From: Sarcocystis neurona
Lineage: Eukaryota; Apicomplexa; Conoidasida; Eucoccidiorida; Sarcocystidae
NCBI GenBank assembly: GCA_000727475.1
Contig: KL647307.1
Location: forward strand, 1,660,222 to 1,724,221
DNA: 64,000 nt
Reading direction: 5' to 3'
The notes beneath the pieces were generated by a model, which was not told the origin of the DNA, did no database searches, and worked only from the letters and a program-made list of their open reading frames with translations. This document shows, piece after piece, positions 10,659-20,707 of the stretch. Every line of letters begins with the position of its first letter. Position 1 is the first letter of the stretch. Position numbers and translations under genes: made by a program.

Positions 10659-13600
10659 TTACTGATCCTCCTTCTGTAGAACGTCTGCGAGAAAATTAAT
10701 AATGAGCTGATTGCACTCTACCAGCTGCTGCAGCAGCACGTCGGGGAGCACATGAAGTAGCGGCAGCTGCTGCTTCGCCATCACGGCGGGATGCAGACAG
10801 CGTGCCCAGTGCTCTACGCCTAGAAGCTGCGATAAGCGGGAGACTTTCTGCTTCTGCTGCTGATTTACCAAAAGCGCTGCTTCTTCTCTGCTGTGGCATC
10901 CTAATGAAAGAAAGTATGTGTCCATCCAGTCAAGATGTAAATGTGTTAGCGAACAGAGCGGCCCTGCTAATGCTGTCACCTCTGCTGCAGAGAGATGCTT
11001 CAAACGCGTGCACAGGAAGCCGCACTCGCTATCGACGCTCTCAGCCATCGAGTCCTCTGCGCCCGCCCCGGCAGCGCAGGTGCCAGCAGCGGAACAAGCA
11101 GCAGCAGCAGCAGACGCAAGAGCGGCGGACGCAGCCGCGGCAGACGCAGCAGCAGCAGGTTCAGCAGCGGCAGCGCCTGCTGGGGTTGCAACGCGATCAG
11201 CAGCGACTGCAGCAGCAGCACACGTGTCCACCGCAAAAGCGCGAGCAGAAGAAATGGTGGCAAAAGTGTCTGCATTAGCAGCAGATGAAGGAGCAGAAGA
11301 GGTGCTCGGGGCAGGATAGCGAGCAGCAGCAGATGCGTGAGTCGTCGCATCCTCAGGCGTGGGAGGAGAGGTCCCGCGAGCTGCAGAGCTCTGGCCAGCT
11401 TGGGCCTCGGCAGGAGCAGCGGCAGCAGAAGCGTGCGTTGTAGAAGCAGCAGCAGGTTCCGCAAGGTGAACACCAGGAGCACAGGCGCGAGCAGCGGTAG
11501 CCGCCGGCGGTGTGTCAGCAGAGATCAGAACTCCGTCAAATACCGGCACCCTGTTGGTCTTCTCTGCAGACAAAGCCGCGTGATGAGCTGCCGCTGTGAC
11601 AGAGGAACTAACGGGACGCAACGAACAGACGTGTGGCTCTACACACAATGAAGCGGCAGCAAAACGCAAATCGCACGGCGCCCGCGAAGGCTCCTTCAGG
11701 GTGTGAGCAGGAGGAGTGATGTGCTTGCGCGGAGAAGAGGCGTCAGCAGCAGACAGCCTTGAGCCGAAGACAGCCATGTGCGTATCTGGCAAGGAAGTCG
11801 AAAATTTTTCTTCTTCTCCTGCTGTCACAGATTCATGCTCCGATGCCTCCTGCTGCTGCTGCCGTTGTAAGCGAGGCTGATTCCCCTCACTGCCTCTGCT
11901 CCGCTTCTCTTCCCTATCATCTGCTGCTGCTAAACGGCTCTTCTTGCGGCAACACTTTTCTCCGGACGCAGCGGCTTTCAAGCCGCCTTCTCTGTCCACC
12001 TGTGTGAGCTGCCGAGCGTCTGCTGTTGTCCGCGGTGGTTCGCGGCTTTCCACTCCCCCACCATCTTGCTGCTGCTGCTGTTGACGCTCCCCAAGCTGCT
12101 GCTGCCGTGGGTGTCCCTGTCCTCCTCGATCGCTCTCGCTCACGCTGCTCTGCTGTTGCGCTTCTTCAAGGTGAAGCTGTTGCTCACGCTGAGACAGGGG
12201 CTGCTGCTTTTCTCTTGCACCTCCCTGCTGCAGCTCTGCACGCCGCCGCTGCTCCACGAGCTGCGGATCGTCGCACTCCTCCTCTCCACAGCCCGGCTGC
12301 TGTCTCTGCTGCAACGACTCTGCGCAGTTCGTTTCACTAGCTGCCGCCTCCTTTATTGCAAAAGCCGTCTTCGGTTCGTATGTGTCCGCTTCTTCTAAGG
12401 TAATTCTTCTTCCTTCTGCAGCAGCAGAACCATCCTCCTCTTGATGTGGGCCTGCATTTTTACTTTTAACGACGCTTTCTTTCTCTGTCCGAACAACGTC
12501 GCTTTCTTGTTTCCATCTTGTTTCTTTCTTATGTGCTATTCCTTCCCCTGCCCTCTGCCTCTCCACCTCTCCCGCAGCCCCTTCCTCTGGTGCTTCTTCT
12601 CTCTCCTGTTCTGCTGCTTCTCTCTTGTCCACCAATCTCAACAGGCTTGCTGCAGCTGCTTCTGCTCGGTTCGTACCTGCTGTCTCTGCTGCGTGTTGCT
12701 CTGCTAGTGACTCCGCACCTCCTGCAGCGTCTGCAGCAGCTTTGCCCACAGCCGGTGGTGTCTCCCCTGGAGCGGCTGCGGCTTCGCCTGCAGCTGCTGC
12801 TGTTTCGGCTGCAGCGGGTGCTGCTTCTTTCTCTCCAGTCTCCCCGTGCCGCGCAGTCCCTCTCTCTGCTCCGGTCAACGCCTCCGTACCAGGAGCGGCA
12901 GCAGATGCCGTCGGTGCGGTGGGCTGCAAGTTGCTGCGGTCGGCTGCTGTCATTTCCTGGCGCCGCTTCTCCAAGATGCAAGCAAACAAAGCTCTCTGAA
13001 AACGCGAGCAAACCTCCGCCGCCGTACCGCGGTCTTTCCTGTCTCTCCCGTCTAACCCACTCCTGCTGCTACTTGCAGAGCTACTGTCGCACTCGCTGCC
13101 GCTGTTGCTGCCACAGGCGTCCCTGCTGCTGCTGTCCGGAGGCTTTGGCGCGGAGTTCGGCCCCACCGGAGGACTGCTGCTGCCACACGCGGCCGGGCTG
13201 CTGGATCGACTGTTGCGCTGTCGAGTGGATGTGCTGCTGGTGTAGGTATTCGGGGAAGTACCAGCAGCAGCAGCGCCTTGGCGCTCGTGGGGAAGGGGAG
13301 GAAACTGCTGCATGAGGACTAGTCTGCGGTGCTCTTGGAGCCGCTCAAAAAGGCGGTCCGGCAAACACCAGAGACGGAGTTGCCTCTTCCGTTTTCCTGC
13401 GTTGTCATCGGCTGTTGCTGCTGCGACTTCTTTCGTAGGTGTTACTGTTCCTGCTCCTGGCGCTGCTGCTGCTGCTCCTGCTGCGTCCGGGTGGCTGACC
13501 GTCGCCTGCTGCTGTTGAGATCGGAAGCAAATCGCTGTTTCTTCCGCATCTCTACCGGGGGAGCTGCTGTTTGTGTCACTGCTGCTGCTCGCACTGCTGC

Positions 13601-15167
13601 CGCCAGCGCTGTTGGTTCCGCTGCTGCTGCTGCTACCACGACCTCTGCCACTGCTGCTGCTGCTTCTGGCACAGGAGTCGGTTCGCGTGCTGCTCTTCTG
13701 GATCCCAGGTTCAGCGTCGCCACTGCTGCTTTTGCTGTCTGCCTTGCGCGGCGGTGGCGCACGCTTTTCCAGTGTAAATTCACCGTGTTTCTTCTCGGCG
13801 TCAGCTGAAGCTACACAACTGCCACCTGCAGCTGAGCTCCTTCGTCTTTTCTCCTTCGTCTCCTCCCTCTCTTCTCCTGCAGTCGTCTCCCCCTCTCCCA
13901 CTTCTTCCGGTCGTTCTTTTCTCTTCCGTCTCTCTCTCTTTTCCTCGGGCGCGTCTACCCACCGTCCTGCACGCTCCGCTCCTACGACCCGCTTCTGCGT
14001 CTCCTCCGTTTCGCAGTGACCCTTCCGTCCCTTCCCCTCTCCTTCTCTTCCGTCTCCACCTCGCTTTTCTCCTCCTCCTCTCCCTCCTCTTCCTTCTCGT
14101 TGTTTTCCTTCTCTTCCCTCTTCTTCGCCGTCTCTTTCTTCACTTTCTTGTCTCCCCTTCCCTTCGCCTCCTTCTCCTTCGCGTCCTTTTCTTCCCTGTC
14201 TTTCTCTACCAGCAGCAGCGTCGTTGAGCGCTGCTTCGTTCGCCGCCTCCGCGGCAAGTGACGGAGACGGCTCCCCCTGGCCATCTGGTTCGCTCTTTCC
14301 TCTGACAGCCTTATCTTCTCGTGCGTCTCCTGCTGCAGTGGCCACGCACGGGCACGCGGGTGCAGAGGTAGCCGCGGCTGGTGAAAGGCGTTCAGCTGTT
14401 CGCCTCATCTGCGGTTCTGCTGCTCTATCTATTGCTGCTGCGTGCCCGGCTTTCTCCTCTCCCTGCCTGTTCCTTCCCTTCTCCGCATGCGAGCCCTCTC
14501 GACAAGCACGGCTTCCGTCTCGACATGTTGTCGCGTTCGATCGCAGCGGCTGCTGCACCGGCTCCACTTCCTCCTGCCTTTCCTGTTCGTCGCTATTTTG
14601 TTGCTGCAGCAGTTGTTTCTTTTCCTGCTTTGCGTCCGGCAGCGTGCTTTTCTCTCTTCCTCCCTCCTCCTCCTCCCTCTTCTCCTCGTGCTGCTCCTGC
14701 AGAATATTCTGCTGTTTCTGTTGCGCGTTTCCTCCGACTCCTTGCTCTTGCTGATTGAACTGCTGCTCTGTTCCCTCTCTGGCGTCCCTGTTCTTCTTCT
14801 GCTCCTCCTCCGTCTTTCGCGTCAGCGTCCCTGGCGACTGCTCCTGTTGCTGCTTTTCCTCCTGTTCCTCCTGCTGCCTCTGCTTTTGCGGCTCGCCCCG
14901 CGTCTCCTGCTGCTGCCTCTTCCTCTCCTCCTGCTGCTCCTCCTGCCGCTTCTGGTGCTGCCTCCTCGGCTTCTGGTGCTGGCTCTGCTGCTCGGACTCT
15001 GCCGCGGTAGCCTCGGCGTCCTCCCGGCACTGCTGCGCCTGCTGCGTCTTCTTCTTCTGCAGCCCTTTTCCGCTGCGTTGCGCCTCCGGCTCCTGCTGCT
15101 GTTCGCGCTGCTGCTGTTGCTGCTGCGGCGCGGGCGCAGCAGCAGCTGTTCGACCTCTGCTTCGCAT
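10659..15167 (-). CDS. Very large low-complexity protein (Gln/Glu/Ala/Ser-rich), function unknown
   Basis: One frame is open on the minus strand for about 5 kb. From the first plausible in-frame ATG (15165-15167) it encodes about 1500 residues ending at a TAA at 10659-10661. The order is a Q/E/R-rich N-terminal third that is probably coiled-coil or disordered, a G/E/K/R-rich charged block, Ser and Ala runs, then a few normal-complexity islands: around KRQLRLWCLPDRLF, around CSRFQRALFACILEKRRQE, and a C-terminal 130 residues (around HLHLDWMDTYFLSLGC and LLGVEHWARCLHPAVM) that look like a folded helical domain. Those islands are the best evidence that the frame is real rather than a CAG shadow. 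The frame stays open upstream of the ATG to about 15262 (around WLVEQRLLRVRDAEVLRR), so this may be an internal or last exon. I recognise no family. Confidence 0.55.
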   Translation of the reverse strand: MRSRGRTAAAAPAPQQQQQQREQQQEPEAQRSGKGLQKKKTQQAQQCREDAEATAAESEQQSQHQKPRRQHQKRQEEQQEERKRQQQETRGEPQKQRQQEEQEEKQQQEQSPGTLTRKTEEEQKKNRDAREGTEQQFNQQEQGVGGNAQQKQQNILQEQHEEKREEEEGGREKSTLPDAKQEKKQLLQQQNSDEQERQEEVEPVQQPLRSNATTCRDGSRACREGSHAEKGRNRQGEEKAGHAAAIDRAAEPQMRRTAERLSPAAATSAPACPCVATAAGDAREDKAVRGKSEPDGQGEPSPSLAAEAANEAALNDAAAGRERQGRKGREGEGGEGKGRQESEERDGEEEGREGKQREGRGGRGGGEKRGGDGREGEGKGRKGHCETEETQKRVVGAERAGRWVDAPEEKRERRKRKERPEEVGEGETTAGEEREETKEKRRRSSAAGGSCVASADAEKKHGEFTLEKRAPPPRKADSKSSSGDAEPGIQKSSTRTDSCARSSSSSGRGRGSSSSSGTNSAGGSSASSSSDTNSSSPGRDAEETAICFRSQQQQATVSHPDAAGAAAAAPGAGTVTPTKEVAAATADDNAGKRKRQLRLWCLPDRLFERLQEHRRLVLMQQFPPLPHERQGAAAAGTSPNTYTSSTSTRQRNSRSSSPAACGSSSPPVGPNSAPKPPDSSSRDACGSNSGSECDSSSASSSRSGLDGRDRKDRGTAAEVCSRFQRALFACILEKRRQEMTAADRSNLQPTAPTASAAAPGTEALTGAERGTARHGETGEKEAAPAAAETAAAAGEAAAAPGETPPAVGKAAADAAGGAESLAEQHAAETAGTNRAEAAAASLLRLVDKREAAEQEREEAPEEGAAGEVERQRAGEGIAHKKETRWKQESDVVRTEKESVVKSKNAGPHQEEDGSAAAEGRRITLEEADTYEPKTAFAIKEAAASETNCAESLQQRQQPGCGEEECDDPQLVEQRRRAELQQGGAREKQQPLSQREQQLHLEEAQQQSSVSESDRGGQGHPRQQQLGERQQQQQQDGGGVESREPPRTTADARQLTQVDREGGLKAAASGEKCCRKKSRLAAADDREEKRSRGSEGNQPRLQRQQQQEASEHESVTAGEEEKFSTSLPDTHMAVFGSRLSAADASSPRKHITPPAHTLKEPSRAPCDLRFAAASLCVEPHVCSLRPVSSSVTAAAHHAALSAEKTNRVPVFDGVLISADTPPAATAARACAPGVHLAEPAAASTTHASAAAAPAEAQAGQSSAARGTSPPTPEDATTHASAAARYPAPSTSSAPSSAANADTFATISSARAFAVDTCAAAAVAADRVATPAGAAAAEPAAAASAAAASAALASAAAAACSAAGTCAAGAGAEDSMAESVDSECGFLCTRLKHLSAAEVTALAGPLCSLTHLHLDWMDTYFLSLGCHSREEAALLVNQQQKQKVSRLSQLLGVEHWARCLHPAVMAKQQLPLLHVLPDVLLQQLVECNQLIINFLADVLQKEDQ

Positions 15168-15261
15168 CGTTGCCGCGTTGTGTTCGCTGCAGCGCCGCAG
15201 CACCTCGGCGTCTCTCACCCTTAGCAGTCGCTGTTCGACTAGCCATTCTGTCGAGCTTTGC

Positions 15262-17248
15262 TTAGTCACACTTCTATTATATCCGAGCGATAAAACTCGG
15301 TATATTGGCACAAACCTGCTTCGCATGCGCCGTTCTCTTCCTGCACCGCACATGTACATACACACACACAGACTCCGAGGAATGTAGACCCAGACCACTT
15401 GCGGCCTGTCTCTACACCACATGTATATATGCATATACATGGACAGGTGAGTACTTGTCCCGCTGAAAGGCACCTTTCCACATGCGGACGGGTAGGCATT
15501 GATAAATACACGTCGGGACTCACTTAAATCTCTCTCTACGAAGATAGACGAACATAGACCTGTAGTGACCAGCAGGTTGCCTATATATATACGCATGCAG
15601 ATATACATATACACAGAGCACTGATCATACCCTATATCCACATATGTGTACACATGCAATGCAGACAGAAATGTAAATACATACGCGTGGCCCTCGCACG
15701 TATCTATCTGTATACGAGTGCACGTACATAGATAGATGTAGATTCTTCATGGCTTTGTCGCATATACATACAAATGTTATTTATATATATTATATCCACA
15801 TATATACAGATATACAGACACACAGACGACTGAGGACAAATCTGTAGGCAGCCGTGTCTTCTGTGTAAGGCACACACGTTGAACTGTTGGCGAGGGCTTC
15901 TTCGAGCGCCGCTCTTTCTTTTGCTGCTGCTACTCCGTCCACGGCGACGCATCTGCTGGGGGTCGTCATCTAGCAGTTCAACCGTACAAGCCTGCGCATC
16001 GCAGAAGCGTCGCAGAGGCGCTCGTGAGTTTGCTGGCTTGTTCCCGCCATCTGCTGCCGCCGTCTCCACCCGCGGAGCAAAACAACCCCCCGCGGGTGTA
16101 CGTACACCTCGCTGTACCTCCCCACACTCCACACCACCCGCAGACGCACGCCAGCGGAGGCAGGTACGACGCACCAGTCTCGCGCACAAACAGACCATTT
16201 CTATGTGTAGACACCGCAGCTAATAGGACGGAAAAAAGGCAGAGACACAGACGGAGACGGAGACATTGATTGAGACCGAGGTGGAGTTTTCATACACAGC
16301 AAGTTGCGCGGCTGCGTGCCGAACCCGCCATCGAGAGGACATCCGCAGACAAGTCCACCACTACCCGTCTCGACTATTTGTCTTCCCCCATGTGTGTATA
16401 TGTACGCATTCGCCTACAAATATAAAGTGGGCGCATATATATGTACGTGTATACAAATACGCGCACGCACACGCACACACACATATGTGCAGACGTGGAC
16501 CCGCTCATATATATATATGTATATGTAGATAGAAGTAGGTGCTGTTCCAAGACAGACTGCGAGGGGGTCTGCCCAGCAACACCCCTGCTTCTTCCCATCT
16601 GTGTCTCTCTGTCTCTGTGTCTCCCTGTCTCAGTCTCTATGCACGTCGCCCCCTCCACGTCATTGGCCAGGAATACACAGTCACCTCCTCGTCCCACGTC
16701 CCCTCCGTACTTGACGAAGAAATGCCGTCCACACAGAGAGAGAGGGACACGTAGCTGCGCTCTCTCTGTAAATAAACATATGCATGTATCTATATGAATA
16801 CATATACACATGCGTACATACACATATATATATGGACATTTACCCATGCAAATGTCCATATATACATATATAGGAGACCCACCCACACGTTTGACCAATT
16901 GAGAAGGATGGGTATCTATACGTCTGCAGGCAGACCAGCAGACGAAGTCGGCCCCTTTCTTTTTCTGCAGCTCTTTCTTCTACCTGGACTTCAAAAACAA
17001 ACAGCTTCGGGCATGCGGCTGTGTGCATGCGCGCGCGGCTTCACAGAGAGAGTCACAGTGTGCGAACGCCTGCGATCGAAGGGGACGCATGCATGCAAAT
17101 GTATATCTGCGACCAACACTGTCGCTCTACAGAAGAAGTGTCGAACTTCTTCTCAAGCAACGATAAAAACAAACAAATGCACTTGCAAGGTGGAAGAACA
17201 TTGAGCGTCTGTCATCGCTTATAACTTCTTCCTGTCTCCCTGCCTTAC
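15262..17248. other. TA-rich region between two minus-strand frames (intron or intergenic)
   Basis: Mostly TATATG/CATATA microsatellite (15420-15840, 16380-16530, 16780-16880) with a more complex core at 15850-16760. It holds one candidate minus-strand exon (15878-15991). If the frames on either side belong to one gene, this is split into two introns by that exon. Confidence 0.5.
15878..15991 (-). CDS. Candidate small internal exon linking the two minus-strand frames
   Basis: Read on the minus strand, GATGCGCAG precedes an open 114-base stretch (38 codons, phase 0 to phase 0) that ends at AAC|GTGTGT. It reads ACTVELLDDDPQQMRR followed by a basic Ser/Arg stretch, which is not low-complexity CAG. 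The phase at its 3' side fits entry into the frame of the downstream large exon near 15262. The phase at its 5' side does not fit the best donor of the upstream exon, so the link is only tentative. Confidence 0.3.
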
Positions 17249-20200
17249 TTCGCTTCTGCTGGCGTCTCTCTCCTTGCAGCTTCTGTCTCGAAGCGACGTC
17301 CCCCACCTCGCCTGCCTCTCCTCCTCCTCCTCTTCCGCCTGCTGCTGGTCCCGCTGCTTCCTTTACTTCTTCTTCCTCTTCCTGCTGCTCTTCCTGCTCC
17401 TCTTCCTCTGCACTTGTTGCACCGGAGGAGGGAAACGAAGAAGAGAACCAAACGCCTCTGTCTTCTTCTTCCTCTTCTCCGTCGTTTTCTCTTTCAACTG
17501 CTGCGGCGCCTTCTGCTGCTGTTGTGCTGCTCCTTTCTTCTCCCGTGAGCTTCTCGTTGCTGCTTTCGCCGCTCTGTTGCTGCTGCTGCTGCGACTGAAG
17601 AGCGCGGCGCCCCCCTGCCTTCGCCGCCGCTGCCGGATGCTGCTGCTGTCGCTGCAGAGCGCTGCTTCTCCCTCCGCGTCCTCCTGCAAACCCAGCCCTT
17701 CTCCTGCCGACACCGCCGCTGCTGTTCCTGTTGCTGTTCTCTTGTTCGGTTGCACCTTCGACAGCAGCAGCAGCAGCAGTCAACACCACGTCCTCTTCCG
17801 TCTCTGTCTCCGCTTCACTTCCTTCACCTGCGGCTGCTCGCATCTGCTGCTGCGGCTGGCTCTTTTCTTTCCTCAGTTGCTGCTTCGCTCGTTTTTCTGC
17901 TGCAGCATCCTCTCTTCCCTCGGCGAAGGCACCGTCGAACATTGCCACAGGAGATACAAGCAGCGGCCACTTCTTTGACTCCCACGCCCGCGCTGCCTCA
18001 AGAAAGTCCCCGCTGCTGCTTCTCGTTCTGCTCCTGCTGTCGCTCTGTTCTTTGCTTCTGCTTCTCCTTGTTCTGCTTCTGCTGCTGCTGTTGCTCTGTC
18101 CACTGGTGCTGCTTCTCCTTGTTCTGCCCCTGCTGTTGCTACTGCTTCTCCCTGTGCTGCTGATGCTGCCCTTTGCTGTCCTGCTGCTGCTGTTACCTGC
18201 TTTGCCGTTGCTGTTCTCGTCTCTCCCCCCCCTGCGCCCGCTTTTGTCGCTGCCGTTGCTTCTTCTGCTGCAGCAGCCACTCACACTTTTTCTCCTTTTC
18301 CTTCCTCTCTTCCGCGGCATTCTCCACAGCCGTCTCTCGAGAACGACAGCCAGTTGAAAACGATTCTGCCAGCAATAAGCAGCTAGGTCTCCCACGTCAA
18401 ACCTCGGCCTCACGCCTGCTGCTTCCCATACCCCTTCCTGCTGCTGTTGTAGCTGCCCCTGCTGGTTTCGTAGCTGCCGGCACTGCTGCTTCTGGAGCTG
18501 CTGCGGCTGTTGCTGGAGCTGTTGCAGCTGCTGCTCCTGCTGTTGTTTCTGCTGTTGCTGCTGCCGGCTCCGTTCCACCCCCATCTGCTGCTGCTGCGGC
18601 TGCCGCTTTTGCTGTTGCCACTCGTGCTGCTGCTGCTGCTGCGGAAAGTTCTCCGCGCGTCTGCAGTTCCTGGCCACGTCGAGGACTCGCATCTGCAGCG
18701 GCCGGGGGAGCCGCTTGAGCCAGCTAAGGGTAACAGAGGGAGGGACGGTAGCAGCAGCGGCGACGGCGATGTGCGCGCGGCTGCTGCTGCTGCTGTTGTG
18801 GGCTGCTCGTGCTGCTGCTGCTGAAGTCAAGCCACTTCTAGGGAACTGCAGCGCCCATCGCGCCGTCGCTGCTGCTGCTGAAAACGCAGGCAGAGAAGAG
18901 ATAGCAGCTGCTCTCTCTGCTGCTGCCTCTCCTTCACACGCTTCCCCTCTCATGCATTTCTCCTGCTGCTGCTGCTCCTCCTCCTCGTGTTCCTGCCCAC
19001 AGTCCCGCCTCCTTCTGCTGCGTCCTGTGCAGTGCTGCTGTTGCTGCGTTTGCCGCTGTAGCTGCAGCAGCGCACTGTGACACGCTGACAGACGTTCTTC
19101 CAGCCACTGCAGCAGTCCCGCGTCTCCCTCTGACAGCGCTGCCGTCTCGTCTCCGCATGCGGTCCCGGCTTGACCAAAGTCGTTCTTCTCTCCTTTTTCT
19201 GCTGTTGCGTCAGCCGAGCACGCTGCTGCAGCGGGTGTCGCTGCTGCAGCTTCTCCCACTGTGCCTTCTCCTGTAGCTCTGCTTCTCTCTGCTGCTGCAG
19301 CTCCTGCATGGCTTTCTGCTGCCTCGTTTACGACTGCTGCCATTTGAGCAGCCCCGTAGGCAGTCCCGTGGCCTTCAGAAGCCGTGGCCGCCGCTGCTGC
19401 TGCTGCAGACGCCTCACCTGCTCTACTCTCCTCCAGCTGCTTCTGCTGTACGTGTTCTCTGCTCGTTGTCGTTTCTACTCCTCGTTCTGCGGCCGCTGAT
19501 GGAGAAGGAGGGGGGGGGCGTCCTCCCCCTGCAAAACCAGCAGCACCAGCAGCAGCAAGGGTAGCTGCCCCCCCCTGAAGCGCTCCAGCTGCTGCCTTTG
19601 CTCTTGTTCTCCCTCTTCCTCCTGCTGCTGCTGCGGGAACAGCAACAAATGCAGTAGCTGTTTCTGATGCTGTCGCACATCTCAAGCCGTCCAATTTTGC
19701 TGCCGGCGTCGCAGTTGGTGCTCCTGTTCCTGCTTCTGCCAAAACTCGTTCCCCACACGGCGCTGTTGCTGCTGCTGCTGCATCTGGTGGCCTCCCTGCT
19801 TCTGCCATTGCATCCGCTGCTGCAGTGTCCTCCCCTCCTGCCTTTGCAACACGTCTTTGATTAGCCTCCTTTTCCACTGCTGCTGCCACTCTCGCGTCGC
19901 TACCAGCAGCCGCTGGTGCACTCCCGTTTCCTGCTGGTGCTCCTGCCTGCCCTTCTGCGGATGCTGCTGCTCGACCCCTCGCTTCTGCCGTCTGGTGGAG
20001 CGGTGCTGCAGAAGCACCAGCGAATCTGCGGCGCTTTATTTTATCCGCACTCCGGATACAACTTTCTCCATCGCTAGAACTGCTGCTGCTGCGGCTGCTG
20101 CTGCCTTTCGTGCTGCTGCTGCCGTTGTTCGTGTTGCCGCTGCTGCTGCACGTATTGCTGTGGCTGATGCTCATGTTGCTGCTGTCGCTGCTGCTGTGGT

Positions 20201-20707
20201 TGCCGTTGCTGTTGGTGTTGCTGTTCTTGCTGCTGCTGTCGCTGCTGCTATAGTTGCTGCTGCCGTCGTTGCTGCTGCTCTTCGTGTTGCTGCTGTTGCT
20301 GTCGTGACTGCTGCTGCATGTGATGAGACTGCTGCCAGTGCTCACGTTGGTGCTGCGGATGACGCTGCTGTGCACATCGCTGCTGCTACTGCTTCTGCGC
20401 TTGTTGCTGCTGCTGCTTCTTCCTGTCGAGTTGTTCTCGCTACCGCTGTTGTTCATGGGGCTGCTGCTGGTGCTAGTGGTCCTGCTGATGCAGGGAGGAG
20501 GTTCATCGCTGCTGGTGTGGCCCGGGCTGCTCCTAGTGCTGCTCTGACTGCTGCTGCCGCTGCTGCATGCAGCAGCAGCAGGCGCTTCTTCGACCTCTTT
20601 TTTCTCTTCCATCCCTGTCGCTGCGTCCCCGACGTTTGCTGGTGTTTCTTTTCCTTCTTTTCTGTCTTCTCCTCCGCTGCTGCTGTTGCTGCAGTTGTGA
20701 CAGAAGC
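17249..20707 (-). CDS. Large Ser/Ala/Gln-rich protein frame, function unknown
   Basis: A minus-strand frame of about 1150 codons. Its 5' end is probably a splice acceptor, because a pyrimidine tract (read 20745 down to 20712) ends in GCGAG at 20708 just before GGFCHNCSN; the nearest in-frame ATG after that is MEEKKEVEEA. The order is a Ser/Asn run, an Ala-rich block, an island around LLQWLEERLSACHSALLQLQ, Gln runs, a well-formed island FDVGDLAAYCWQNRFQL followed by basic KRGRKRRKS, another island around ARAWESKKWPLLVSPVAMF, and an acidic Glu-rich end. A good donor (GTAAGG) lies at 17248, before the frame's stop at 17127. Function cannot be assigned. It may be the 5' part of the same gene as the frame at 10659-15167. 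Confidence 0.5.

Noticed and set aside
12518..15224. Long Leu- or Cys-rich open frames on the plus strand
   Set aside because: They are the complement of CAG arrays read on the minus strand; they contain no normal-complexity islands, while the opposite strand does.
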